From the NCBI GenBank assembly GCA_964405075.1, contig CAYOMP010000022.1, forward strand, positions 1 through 27,279: a stretch of 27,279 nucleotides of DNA, read 5' to 3'. Below, piece after piece: positions 1 through 7,736 of the stretch; the stretch's first letter is position 1, and each line of letters starts with the position of its first letter. The notes under the pieces are model-generated. The model was not told the origin of the DNA, searched no databases, and saw only the letters and a program-made list of their open reading frames with translations. The position numbers and the translations under genes were made by a program. This stretch comes from CAYOMP01 sp964405075. Lineage in GTDB: Bacteria; Bacillota; Clostridia; Lachnospirales; Lachnospiraceae.

Positions 1-223
1 CTTCGAAATATTCTTCCTGTACTTCGCTATATCCAAAAATTCCGTGTTCTGTTTGTTTCAAAATGGCCTCCTGAATATATGAGGATACTTTGAAATCCAT
101 ATCTGCCACCCAAAGAGGTAACAAATCTTCCGGCATATTTCTCCTTTTTGCAAAATCATATTTAAGACAATTTGTATTTCGCCTGTCAACAACAGTATCA
201 AAGTCAAGATTCTTCTCTGCCAT
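1..223 (-). CDS. MalY/PatB-type PLP-dependent C-S lyase (cystathionine beta-lyase), N-terminal part, cut by window edge
   Basis: The first 74 codons are present; the rest lies beyond base 1. The start at 223 is set by an AGGGAG ribosome site at 231-236, and it begins one base after the stop of the upstream gene, so translation is probably coupled. The visible protein begins MAEKNLDFDTVVDRR and contains LPLWVADMDF and a later GIFGYSE segment, which are the N-terminal signatures of the MalY/PatB branch of fold-type I aminotransferases. Family members cleave cystathionine or cysteine to pyruvate, ammonia and a thiol. With the upstream acetyltransferase and transsulfuration enzyme this would complete a cysteine/homocysteine interconversion operon. 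The PLP lysine is outside the window, so activity cannot be judged. Confidence 0.85.
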   Translation of the reverse strand, partial: MAEKNLDFDTVVDRRNTNCLKYDFAKRRNMPEDLLPLWVADMDFKVSSYIQEAILKQTEHGIFGYSEVQEEYFE

Positions 224-224
224 C

Positions 225-1379
225 TTATTCCTCCCTTGCCTTTTTAAATACCCTTTCAAATTCTGCAATCAAATCCTTACCCGATTCAATTCCCACCGAT
301 AAACGCAAGACTCTGTCATTAATTCCATTTTTCTCCAATAAGTCCTTTGGAACATCAGCATGAGTTTGTGTTATAGGATAAGTGATAAGTGTTTCCACAC
401 CACCTAAGCTCTCTGCAAATTGAATCAATTGAACATTCTTTAAAATACTTCTTGCAAATTCTTTATCTGCAACTTCAAAAGTTATCATTGCTCCAAAGCC
501 TCTGCTTTGCTTTTTCATTATCTCATAACCTGGATGTGTAGGTCTACCTGGGTAAACAACCTTTGTTACCTCACTTTGCTTTTCAAGCCATTGAACAATT
601 TCAAATGCATTTTCCTGAGCTTTTTCCATTCTAACGCCTAATGTTTTAATTCCTCTAAGAATTAACCAACTATCAAATGGTGCAAGTCCTGCTCCTGTAG
701 TCTTTATAATAAATCTCAGTTTCTCTGAAATTTCTTCACTGGATGTTACTAAAAATCCTGATAAAGTATCATTGTGCCCGCCAAGATATTTAGTCCCACT
801 ATGTACTACTATATCAGCTCCTAAATCCAAGGGATTTTGAAAATAAGGAGACAAGAACGTATTGTCTACTATTAACCAGATTCCTCTACTCTTTGCAATT
901 TCACTTAATGCTCTGATGTCAATTACATTCATCATTGGATTAGTAGGAGTTTCTATATAAATTGCTTTTGTATTAGTTTTTATATTTTTCTCAACATTTT
1001 CACCAGTACAGTCAATTTTAGTAATCTCAATTCCATTTTTTTCACTAATATTATCAAAAAGGCGAACAGTTCCACCATACAAGTCCGTATCCACAATTAT
1101 GTGATCCCCTGGTCTAAACAATTCCATAAGAGACGATATTGCTGCCATTCCACTGGAAAATGCCAATGCGTCCACTCCATTTTCCAACGCTGCTACAACC
1201 TTTTCTAAATGGTCTCTTGTTGGATTTTGAAGTCTACTATAATCATATCCTGTACTGTTTCCTACACTAGGATGTGCAAAAGTTGCAGTCTGAAAAATCG
1301 GATAACTAACAGCTCCATAAAATTCTTCTCTTGATTCATTTTCTAAATGAATACATTTTGTTAATACGTCTACTCCCAT
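225..1379 (-). CDS. Cys/Met-metabolism PLP-dependent enzyme (cystathionine gamma-synthase / gamma-lyase family)
   Basis: A 384-residue cytosolic enzyme of the transsulfuration family, at full family length. Visible signatures are the YSR cofactor-phosphate motif (Y47-R49), SSGMAA (75-80), the ETPTNPMM segment near 143-150, VDNTF (171-175) and the PLP lysine K197 in HSGTKYLGGHND. Family members use O-acyl-homoserine, cystathionine, homocysteine or methionine; sequence alone does not separate synthase from lyase. The start at 1379 is 14 bases after the serine acetyltransferase stop, and the C-S lyase gene starts one base after this stop, so all three are one operon. A synthase role, with the MalY-like gene as the beta-lyase step from cysteine to homocysteine, is the simplest reading but is an inference. 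Confidence 0.9.
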   Translation of the reverse strand: MGVDVLTKCIHLENESREEFYGAVSYPIFQTATFAHPSVGNSTGYDYSRLQNPTRDHLEKVVAALENGVDALAFSSGMAAISSLMELFRPGDHIIVDTDLYGGTVRLFDNISEKNGIEITKIDCTGENVEKNIKTNTKAIYIETPTNPMMNVIDIRALSEIAKSRGIWLIVDNTFLSPYFQNPLDLGADIVVHSGTKYLGGHNDTLSGFLVTSSEEISEKLRFIIKTTGAGLAPFDSWLILRGIKTLGVRMEKAQENAFEIVQWLEKQSEVTKVVYPGRPTHPGYEIMKKQSRGFGAMITFEVADKEFARSILKNVQLIQFAESLGGVETLITYPITQTHADVPKDLLEKNGINDRVLRLSVGIESGKDLIAEFERVFKKAREE

Positions 1380-1393
1380 ATAATTTTCACCTC

Positions 1394-2290
1394 TTATTTT
1401 TTATTCTTTACCTCTAATTCAGGTATTGTAGTTGCCACTTTTGTGTTAGGTTGAACAGAACTCGTAATAAATGTATTACCGGCAATAACAGAATTCTCTC
1501 CAACAACTGTATTTCCTCCAAGTACTGTGGTATTTGCATAAATCACAACATTATCTTCAATCGTCGGATGTCTCTTTTTCCCTGCCAGTTTCTGACCTTC
1601 TCGTGTTGAAAGGGCACCAAGTGTAACCCCTTGATATATTTTCACATGATTTCCAATAATTGTGGTTTCACCAATTACAATTCCAGTTCCGTGGTCAATA
1701 AAGAAATACTCTCCTATTTCCGCTCCCGGATTAATATCAATCCCTGTCTGACTATGAGCATACTCTGTCATTATTCTTGGGATAAACGGAACCTTTTCTT
1801 TATATAACACATTCGCATATCTATATACAAATATTGCAAACAACCCCGGATATGAAAAAATTATCTCTTCTTCACTCTTAGCTGCCGGGTCTCCATCAAA
1901 TCCAGCTTCAACATCTTTTAAAAGACGCTCCTGATTTTCTGGAATTGATTCAATAAATGCAAGACTAATCTCTTCGGCCTTTTGTTTAATTTCCTCATAA
2001 GACTGATTAGTATTTTCATACATCAATGCAATCTTAATTTGTCGACTCAATTTTTCATATATCCCTGCCAGTTTACTATCAGCAAAGCTTTCTCTTGTAA
2101 CATATAAGTTTTTTTCTTTTCCAAAAAATCCCGGAAAAGTAACACTTCTTAGTTCATCAACAATGGAAATTATAATATCCCTGTCAGGAAGTTTCTCTCC
2201 CTTAGATGTATTAAATACCTTTTGTTTTTTGTAATTATTGCTAAGCTCTATAGCTGACTTATTTATTTTATCAATTATGCCTTCCATCAT
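1394..2290 (-). CDS. Serine O-acetyltransferase (EpsC/CysE-type)
   Basis: Makes O-acetylserine from serine and acetyl-CoA, the committed step of cysteine synthesis. The 298-residue protein has a helical N-terminal half and, from about residue 175, a left-handed beta-helix of hexapeptide repeats (IGETTI, IGNHVK, VGENSV). The catalytic pair is visible as D185 in GIDINPGA and H200 in IDHGTG, spaced by 15 residues as in E. coli CysE. The residue after the catalytic DI, usually His (IHPGA), is Asn here. The start is one of two adjacent ATGs (2290 or 2287) behind AGAGAGGA. It is the first gene of the sulfur operon and lies about 70 bases downstream of a promoter overlapped by a predicted LysR box. 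Confidence 0.92.
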   Translation of the reverse strand: MMEGIIDKINKSAIELSNNYKKQKVFNTSKGEKLPDRDIIISIVDELRSVTFPGFFGKEKNLYVTRESFADSKLAGIYEKLSRQIKIALMYENTNQSYEEIKQKAEEISLAFIESIPENQERLLKDVEAGFDGDPAAKSEEEIIFSYPGLFAIFVYRYANVLYKEKVPFIPRIMTEYAHSQTGIDINPGAEIGEYFFIDHGTGIVIGETTIIGNHVKIYQGVTLGALSTREGQKLAGKKRHPTIEDNVVIYANTTVLGGNTVVGENSVIAGNTFITSSVQPNTKVATTIPELEVKNKK

Positions 2291-2362
2291 AATATCCTCT
2301 CTTTTACTACTCTTCCTATCTGTTTGGTATGAATTAATAATAGCATACTTATTTTCTTATGT

Positions 2363-2406
2363 ATAATATCTATATCCTTTTATCTGTTATAGGCATTACT
2401 TATAAC
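2363..2406 (-). promoter_or_regulatory. Promoter and LysR-type box of the sulfur amino acid operon
   Basis: A perfect dyad GTTATA-N9-TATAAC occupies 2386-2406. Its promoter-proximal half (TATAAC read on the minus strand) sits where a -35 box should be, 17 bases from a TATTAT -10 at 2363-2368. The same arrangement recurs at 7693-7736, and a third box lies over the lysR promoter at 6682-6702. A LysR activator bound here would touch the -35 region. The binding protein is inferred, not shown. Confidence 0.6.
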
Positions 2407-2451
2407 TACAAAAATACTCTTTGTTATTTTCTCCTAGTTTCTCACATACGA

Positions 2452-2482
2452 CAAAAATGTCGAATCAAACTATGATTCGACA
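2452..2482 (-). terminator. Rho-independent terminator after pdxT
   Basis: On the minus strand a 10-bp stem TGTCGAATCA / TGATTCGACA with a 5-base loop (stem at 2458-2482) is followed by a run of five T. It begins 10 bases after the pdxT stop and separates pdxST from the downstream sulfur operon promoter. Confidence 0.85.
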
Positions 2483-2491
2483 CTTCTTAAC

Positions 2492-3070
2492 TTATTTTTC
2501 TATATTTTCTCGTACCATTTCCACAAAATATTTGTGTATACGTTCATCTGTATCCAACTCTGGATGAAATGATATCGCAAGCTGATTCTTATATCTAACA
2601 GCTACAATATGCTCTTTTTCCTTTGCGAGTATTTCTACTCCTTCATTTACACTTTCGATATATGGAGCTCTTATAAAAGTCATAGGAACAACGCCTATTC
2701 CTTTAAATTCCTGTTCCACATAGAAACTACCTAACTGTCTGCCATAAGCATTTCTTTTAACAGTAACAGGAAGAGTTTTAAAATATTCTCTATTATCATT
2801 TCCAATACTGTCTGCTAAAAGAATTAATCCGGCACAGGTAGCAAAGACAGGCATTCCTTCCTGTATTTGTTGCTTTAAGGTATCATACATATCCAGTTCT
2901 TTTAAAAGTTTTCCCTGTACTGTACTTTCTCCGCCCGGTAGAATGATTCCATCATATTTCTGAAGCAAATCATCTTTTTTTCGTAATTCCACATAAGATA
3001 CCCCTAAGTTTTCAAGCATATTCTCATGTTCAGCAAAAGCTCCTTGTACTGCTAAAACCGCAACTACCAT
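2492..3070 (-). CDS. pdxT: PLP synthase glutaminase subunit PdxT
   Basis: A class I glutamine amidotransferase that releases ammonia from glutamine and passes it to PdxS for ring synthesis of pyridoxal 5'-phosphate. The 192-residue length is typical. The catalytic triad is visible: nucleophile C79 in FATCAGL, with H169 and E171 in SFHPELD; the PGGES motif at 45-49 and the GRQLGSF segment near 110-116 are family marks. The gene starts one base downstream of the pdxS stop and ends at a strong terminator, so it is the last gene of a two-gene operon. It sits next to several PLP-dependent enzyme genes. Confidence 0.97.
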   Translation of the reverse strand: MVVAVLAVQGAFAEHENMLENLGVSYVELRKKDDLLQKYDGIILPGGESTVQGKLLKELDMYDTLKQQIQEGMPVFATCAGLILLADSIGNDNREYFKTLPVTVKRNAYGRQLGSFYVEQEFKGIGVVPMTFIRAPYIESVNEGVEILAKEKEHIVAVRYKNQLAISFHPELDTDERIHKYFVEMVRENIEK

Positions 3071-3071
3071 T

Positions 3072-3947
3072 TTATTTTCCTCTTTCTGCCATTAAAAGCT
3101 CTATTTCCTGCTCATTAATGCCTACCATTGCCTCACCAAGGTCTTCTGAAAGTGATGCAATAAGGCTTGCATCAGTATAATTTGTTACTGCTTTTACTAT
3201 TGCATTAGCTCTCTTTTCTGGATTACCTGATTTGAATATTCCAGAACCTACAAATACTCCTTCTGCACCAAGCTGCATCATTAATGCTGCATCCGCTGGT
3301 GTTGCTACACCACCTGCCGCAAAATTAACTACTGGAAGTCTTCCATTTTCATGTACATATACAACCAAGTCATATGGTACCTGTAATACTTTTGCTTCCT
3401 GGAATAGCTCATCCTCACGCATTGATTTGATTTTTGCAATCTCACTGTTCATCATACGCATATGACGTACTGCCTGTACAACGTCACCTGTTCCTGGTTC
3501 ACCCTTTGTACGAATCATAGAAGCACCTTCATTGATACGTCTAAGTGCCTCTCCCAAATCCTTGGCACCACATACAAATGGAACCTTGAATTTTGTTTTA
3601 TCAATGTGATATACATCATCTGCTGGAGATAATACTTCACTCTCATCAATATAATCGATCTCTATAGCCTCTAAAAGCTGAGCTTCAACAAAATGACCAA
3701 TACGACACTTAGCCATAACAGGAATTGATACAGCATCTTGAATACCCTTTATCATCTTAGGATCACTCATACGTGATACTCCGCCTGCTGCTCTAATATC
3801 TGCTGGTATACGTTCTAGTGCCATAACTGCACACGCACCTGCTGCCTCCGCAATCTTTGCCTGTTCAGGTGTTGTAACATCCATAATAACTCCACCTTTT
3901 AACATCTGTGCTAATTCTTTATTTAACTTATATCTGTTTTCTGCCAT
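3072..3947 (-). CDS. pdxS: PLP synthase subunit PdxS
   Basis: The (beta/alpha)8 synthase subunit that builds pyridoxal 5'-phosphate from ribose 5-phosphate, glyceraldehyde 3-phosphate and ammonia supplied by PdxT. At 291 residues it is full length. The active-site residues are present: D23 in GVIMDVTT, K80 in PVMAKCRIGH and K148 in MIRTKGEPGTG, each one position from the B. subtilis numbering (D24, K81, K149). The start at 3947 follows an AGGAGG site at about 3954-3960. It is transcribed divergently from a MocR-type regulator, the usual arrangement for PdxR-controlled pdxST. Confidence 0.98.
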   Translation of the reverse strand: MAENRYKLNKELAQMLKGGVIMDVTTPEQAKIAEAAGACAVMALERIPADIRAAGGVSRMSDPKMIKGIQDAVSIPVMAKCRIGHFVEAQLLEAIEIDYIDESEVLSPADDVYHIDKTKFKVPFVCGAKDLGEALRRINEGASMIRTKGEPGTGDVVQAVRHMRMMNSEIAKIKSMREDELFQEAKVLQVPYDLVVYVHENGRLPVVNFAAGGVATPADAALMMQLGAEGVFVGSGIFKSGNPEKRANAIVKAVTNYTDASLIASLSEDLGEAMVGINEQEIELLMAERGK

Positions 3948-3963
3948 TTTTTTGCCTCCTAAG

Positions 3964-4044
3964 TTGAATTTTCAATTGTTTTACATTATAATATCTTCTG
4001 ACCATATTAAAATACCCAATTTGAATATATTCAAAAAGGTCAGA
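3964..4044. promoter_or_regulatory. Overlapping pdxST / pdxR promoters with palindromic operators
   Basis: Toward pdxR there is TTGAAT (3964-3969), 17 bases, TATAAT (3987-3992). Toward pdxST the minus strand has TATAAT at 3985-3990 but only a poor -35, fitting an activator-dependent promoter. The two -10 boxes overlap. Three dyads are visible: TTGAA-TT-TTCAA at 3964-3975 over the pdxR -35; a perfect 16-base palindrome TTTGAATATATTCAAA at 4020-4035, about 50 bases upstream of the predicted pdxST start site; and TCTGACC (3997-4003) with GGTCAGA (4038-4044). Assignment of these to the adjacent MocR protein is an inference. Confidence 0.6.
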
Positions 4045-4062
4045 TTAAGGAGAAAACAATAT

Positions 4063-5463
4063 ATGATTACATATTCTTTTACAGATTTAGGGTCAGATTG
4101 CCTTTATATACATTTGTACAAATGCATTAAAAATGACATATTACAGGACACTTTGCACGCTGGTGACAAACTTCCTTCTAAACGTAATCTTGCAAAAAAT
4201 CTGAACATAAGCATTATCACAGTTGAAAATGCTTATGCTCAACTAATTGCGGAAGGTTATGTATATTCTATTCCCAAAAAAGGATTTTTCGTAGCAGACA
4301 TAAAAACACTGCATAATAAAGAAGAATCGATTATTTCTACAGAAAATGTACAGCTTTCTTCTGGCAAATCAAACTATTTTGCAGATTTCACCAGTAATCA
4401 GACAAGTTCTGAACACTTTCCATTTTCCATTTGGGCAAAGATTACCCGAGAATTACTAACCCATAATCAACAGGAGCTTTTAACAAATCCACCTTGTGGC
4501 GGTATTTTACCTCTTCGAAAAGCAATTGCAAAGCATTTAAAAGATTTTCGCAATATGACTGTCTCTCCTGAACAGATTATTATTGGTGCTGGTACCGAAT
4601 ACTTATATGGATTGCTTATACAGATTCTTGGATTTGATAAAACTTACGCCGTTGAAGACCCTGGGTATAGCAAGATTTCCCAGATTTATGAAAGTCATTG
4701 TATTTCTTGTAATTTTGTTTCAATGGATTCTTTTGGAGTAAAAATTTCAGATTTGGAAAGCCAGAATATTGACATAGTTCATATCTCTCCATCCCATCAT
4801 TTTCCTACAGGAATGGTTATGCCTATAAGTAGAAGATACGAACTCTTAGGCTGGGCTGCAAAATCAGATGCCCGATACATTATCGAGGATGATTATGATA
4901 GTGAATACAGACTTAACGGACAGCCAATACCAACCTTACAAAGTATAGATGTACAAGAGAAAGTAATCTACATAAATACCTTCACCAAAACTCTTGCTTC
5001 CACTGTACGAATCAGCTATATGGTACTTCCTAAGCATTTAGTTAATATCTTTTATTCTAGATTGTATTTTTACTCATGTACTGTTTCAAATTTTGAGCAG
5101 TACACGTTAGCAAAATTCATTTCAGAAGGATATTTTGAAAAGCACATCAATCGTATGCGAAACTACTACCATATTAAACGCGATAAACTTTTACATACTA
5201 TCGCAAAAAGCCCTCTGGCTTCTTATGTGACTATTTCCGAAGAAGATGCCGGATTACATTTTCTCCTGAAAATAAATACAGAACTATCTGATAAGGAATT
5301 TTTACAAAAAATGGAACAATCAGGGATAAAGCTATCCTCACTGTCACAGTATTATCAGTCTCCTCCCAAAGAAGTTGAACACATTTTCATTATTAACTAC
5401 TCCTTTGTATCAGAAGACAATATGGAAAAAGCCATTCAAATGATTTATCGTGGACTTTTCTAA
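4063..5463 (+). CDS. pdxR: MocR/PdxR-type regulator (GntR HTH plus aminotransferase-like domain)
   Basis: A 466-residue transcription regulator. The start at 4063 is chosen because AAGGAGA (4047-4053) precedes it at the right distance; the reading frame is open upstream to 3952, but that stretch holds the promoter. Residues about 15-75 form a GntR winged helix, with LPSKRNLAKNL and the SIITVENAYAQL recognition region. The rest is a fold-type I aminotransferase domain with the PLP-binding region FTKTLASTVRISYM. MocR proteins bind PLP as a signal. Its position back to back with pdxST makes it the likely PLP-responsive activator of that operon, as PdxR is in Corynebacterium and Listeria. The gene ends near 5463 without an obvious private terminator other than the dyad at 5534-5622. 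Confidence 0.88.
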   Translation: MITYSFTDLGSDCLYIHLYKCIKNDILQDTLHAGDKLPSKRNLAKNLNISIITVENAYAQLIAEGYVYSIPKKGFFVADIKTLHNKEESIISTENVQLSSGKSNYFADFTSNQTSSEHFPFSIWAKITRELLTHNQQELLTNPPCGGILPLRKAIAKHLKDFRNMTVSPEQIIIGAGTEYLYGLLIQILGFDKTYAVEDPGYSKISQIYESHCISCNFVSMDSFGVKISDLESQNIDIVHISPSHHFPTGMVMPISRRYELLGWAAKSDARYIIEDDYDSEYRLNGQPIPTLQSIDVQEKVIYINTFTKTLASTVRISYMVLPKHLVNIFYSRLYFYSCTVSNFEQYTLAKFISEGYFEKHINRMRNYYHIKRDKLLHTIAKSPLASYVTISEEDAGLHFLLKINTELSDKEFLQKMEQSGIKLSSLSQYYQSPPKEVEHIFIINYSFVSEDNMEKAIQMIYRGLF

Positions 5464-5533
5464 GTTAAATTAATATAGCTATGTGAAACTCTGTTTGGAA
5501 GTTTCGTTAGTTTCGCGGCACTCGTCGAAAAAA

Positions 5534-5622
5534 GACCAGATGTGGAAAAATATATGTAATAGCCTCCAATCGTTAGATTTTAACTCTAACCTCTTGAAAC
5601 ACCACAATTTCCACACCTGGTC
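5534..5622. repeat. Long inverted repeat between convergent genes, possible bidirectional terminator or repeat element
   Basis: Fifteen-base arms, GACCAGATGTGGAAA at 5534-5548 and its complement at 5608-5622, differ at one position that becomes a G-U pair if the minus strand is transcribed. The 59-base loop contains a smaller hairpin GTTAGA...TCTAAC (5572-5590). On the minus strand the outer stem is followed by TTTTTT, on the plus strand by GCTTTT. It lies between the ends of the convergent pdxR and lysR genes, so termination is plausible. The long loop is unusual for a terminator, and a dispersed palindromic element is the alternative. Confidence 0.55.
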
Positions 5623-5721
5623 GCTTTTATCCCTTATTATTAATGTTTTACTATCTTTTATCTGTTCCTAAAACTACTTCTTTTTTTAGTACATTTTCTA
5701 CATTTCACGCAGTCCATTGCA

Positions 5722-6633
5722 CTACCTTAATGCCTTATCCTTATACTTTGACAATTCTTCTATATATTTTAAACCTAGTGAGCTTATGGCTACACCCTTA
5801 CGAGAAAGATATCCAATGGTCATTGTCTCATCAGATTTCAAACGTACTGCACAATAATCCGAACCATTAAGTCCTTCACAAATAATACCCGAACATAGTG
5901 TATATCCATTTAAACCTACCATCAAATTAAGCAAAGTTGCTCTGTCATTTGCCTTGATTAACTGCTTATAATTGTATGTACTTAACACTTCCTCTGCAAA
6001 ATAGAAAGAATTATTATTTCCCTGTTCAAAGGCCAAACATGGATAATCTTCTAATTCCTCCAAAGTGATTTCCTCATTATTTGCCAAAGGATGTCCTTTC
6101 CACATATAAACATAAATATGACAATCTAAAATAGGATGAAATTCCAGTCCATATTCAGCAAATAACTTATTAAGAATTTTTTGATTAAACTCATTTATGT
6201 ATAAAATGCCTATCTCACTTTTAAAATTTTTAACATCTTCTATAACCTCAAAAGTCTTAGTTTCACGAATAGCAAATTCATACTCATCCATGCCAAACTG
6301 CTTTACCATTTCAACAAATGCATTAACCGCAAAAGTATAGTGCTGAGTAGATACTCCAAATTTTTTCTTAACATTAGTTTTTTCAATATACTTTGTCTCT
6401 ATCAGTTTATATTGTTCTACAACCTGTCTTGCATATCCCACAAATTCTTCGCCTTCCGGAGTAACAAATACTCCCTTATTGCTTCTTCTAAAAACATCTA
6501 TTCCTATCTCTTCTTCTAACTCTTTTATTGCAGATGATAAACTTGGCTGAGATATAAATAACTGCTTAGCTGCCTCATTCATAGACTTAGCTTCTGCAAC
6601 TGTAATCACATATTTTAGTTGTGTTAATGTCAT
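5722..6633 (-). CDS. LysR-family transcription regulator
   Basis: A 303-residue regulator. The start at 6633 is preferred over an upstream in-frame TTG (6645) because GAGGTG at 6638-6643 is well placed for it. Residues 1-60 are a LysR winged helix-turn-helix (TLTQLKYVITVAEA, MNEAAKQLFISQPSLSSAIKEL, FRRSNKGVFVTPEG). The remainder is the periplasmic-binding-like effector domain. Predicted boxes of one type lie over its own -10, upstream of the sulfur amino acid operon and upstream of the SGNH hydrolase, which suggests self-regulation and a role in sulfur metabolism similar to CmbR/CysL-type regulators. The effector is unknown; O-acetylserine is only a guess from the context. Confidence 0.9.
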   Translation of the reverse strand: MTLTQLKYVITVAEAKSMNEAAKQLFISQPSLSSAIKELEEEIGIDVFRRSNKGVFVTPEGEEFVGYARQVVEQYKLIETKYIEKTNVKKKFGVSTQHYTFAVNAFVEMVKQFGMDEYEFAIRETKTFEVIEDVKNFKSEIGILYINEFNQKILNKLFAEYGLEFHPILDCHIYVYMWKGHPLANNEEITLEELEDYPCLAFEQGNNNSFYFAEEVLSTYNYKQLIKANDRATLLNLMVGLNGYTLCSGIICEGLNGSDYCAVRLKSDETMTIGYLSRKGVAISSLGLKYIEELSKYKDKALR

Positions 6634-6681
6634 ATTGCACCTCAAATACTATTGTTTTTCTATTTCCTACTTTGCAGATAG

Positions 6682-6722
6682 GTTATATAGAAATTATATA
6701 GCACTTTGACATTTTTTGTCAA
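6682..6722 (-). promoter_or_regulatory. lysR promoter with overlapping LysR box
   Basis: On the minus strand TTGACA (6717-6722), 18 bases, TATAAT (6693-6698) gives a good housekeeping promoter about 60 bases from the lysR start. A dyad GTTATA-N9-TATAGC (6682-6702, plus-strand reading) covers the -10, a position that fits autorepression. It has the same half-sites and spacing as the boxes at 2386-2406 and 7716-7736. Confidence 0.65.
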
Positions 6723-6744
6723 TTACAATTACAGTATTATACTC

Positions 6745-7419
6745 TTAGCAAGCTAATTCTTCTTTTATAATATCCTCATTACGGCTAAATCTAAGATCAT
6801 TTTGTATTAAGCGATAGATTTCTTTGGCAAGTATTTTGTGCCCCTCTTCATCTAAATGCTCCTGATCCCTTTCTGAAGGTTTTGCAATATCTGATGCTGC
6901 CAAAAATAAGCAGTCGTTTTTTTGGGCAACCTTCTTATAAACATCTTTTAATTTCTTTGAAACCTGGACGGAATTAATATTAAACTCTGGGTCAAACTCT
7001 GGTTTCCATACATTTTCCCCTAATAATATAGGTGAAATCAGTAGTATTTTGGTTTGAGGTAATATGGCTTTAATCTGACCTATAATCTGCTCTACTCCTT
7101 TACCTATTACCTCTGCCGACGCTCCGTAAACTGCTTTACAATCGTTTGTTCCAAGCATAACAACTACTAAATCCAAAGGAGCATGACTTTCTAATAAAAC
7201 AGGAAGCAATTCAATGCCCCTTCTTCCTAACCTCAATTCATCTTGAAAAACAGTAGTTCTTCCGCACAAACCTTCTTCTATGATAATGGCTTCAGAAGAT
7301 AATTTCCTTTGTAATCTTCCTGTCCATCTTATATCCTCATTATATCTTCCTGCACCACCTGGAATATATCCATATGTATTTGAATCTCCAAAACACAATA
7401 TTCTTTTCATCTTCCTCAT
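6745..7419 (-). CDS. SGNH/GDSL-type hydrolase (arylesterase-like)
   Basis: A 224-residue esterase/acylhydrolase of the SGNH fold with no signal peptide, so cytosolic. Block I is CFGDSNTYG with nucleophile S13; block III is MLGTND with N92; the block V pair is D185 and H188 in DQEHLD. Relatives act on small esters, and some deacetylate cell-wall or sugar substrates; the substrate here is unknown. Two starts are possible. The ATG at 7419 overlaps by four bases (ATGA) the stop of a small upstream ORF; the ATG at 7410 lies about nine bases from GAGAGG. A LysR-type box and promoter lie about 280 bases upstream. Confidence 0.88.
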   Translation of the reverse strand: MRKMKRILCFGDSNTYGYIPGGAGRYNEDIRWTGRLQRKLSSEAIIIEEGLCGRTTVFQDELRLGRRGIELLPVLLESHAPLDLVVVMLGTNDCKAVYGASAEVIGKGVEQIIGQIKAILPQTKILLISPILLGENVWKPEFDPEFNINSVQVSKKLKDVYKKVAQKNDCLFLAASDIAKPSERDQEHLDEEGHKILAKEIYRLIQNDLRFSRNEDIIKEELAC

Positions 7420-7508
7420 CCTCTCTTTCTAATTTCTATTTCAATACTAACCGCGTAACCTATAAGAAAACCTATAAACATTTTTAAGCTATCTGATAAT
7501 GCTTGCAT
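7416..7508 (-). CDS. Possible 30-residue (or 38-residue, TTG start at 7532) membrane microprotein upstream of the SGNH hydrolase
   Basis: The ORF starts at an ATG (7508) and reads MQALSDSLK, then a hydrophobic segment MFIGFLIGYAVSI, then a charged tail EIEIRKRG. A TTG at 7532 would extend it by eight residues. Its TGA overlaps the first ATG of the hydrolase gene. This junction and the TM-plus-basic-tail layout argue for a real small gene, but no clear ribosome site precedes it, so chance remains possible. I do not recognise the family. Confidence 0.35.
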   Translation of the reverse strand: MQALSDSLKMFIGFLIGYAVSIEIEIRKRG

Positions 7509-7692
7509 ATTAATATCAATACTTACTGACAAACATCACTGTCGAATTTGTATCCATTTTTCTAATCTCTTATAAAATAATATAAAAATTATGATTTACT
7601 GCCATATTATTTTGTACCTCAAAATTTCTAAGTTTTCTATCTCTTTCAAGTTGAATTTATATTACAAAAATAGCATATTTATTTTTTTATGT

Positions 7693-7736
7693 ATAATACC
7701 TATATCCTTTAAAATGCTATAGCAAATATCTATAAC
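7693..7736 (-). promoter_or_regulatory. LysR-type box and promoter upstream of the SGNH hydrolase
   Basis: GCTATA-N9-TATAAC at 7716-7736, then a TATTAT -10 (minus strand) at 7693-7698, 17 bases from the promoter-proximal half-site. Geometry and much of the surrounding sequence match 2338-2406 upstream of the sulfur operon, as if one promoter segment had been duplicated. The leader to the hydrolase start would be about 270 bases. Confidence 0.55.

Noticed and set aside
3232..3465. Plus-strand ORF inside pdxS
   Set aside because: A shadow of the strongly conserved pdxS frame, with no ribosome site.
5534..5622. Possible CRISPR repeat or tracrRNA-like sequence in the palindromic element
   Set aside because: There is no repeat-spacer array, no cas gene in the window, and the paired arms occur only once.
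5483..5870. Plus-strand ORFs of 62 and 75 codons after pdxR
   Set aside because: They lie over the palindromic element and the end of lysR, and have no ribosome site or recognisable sequence.
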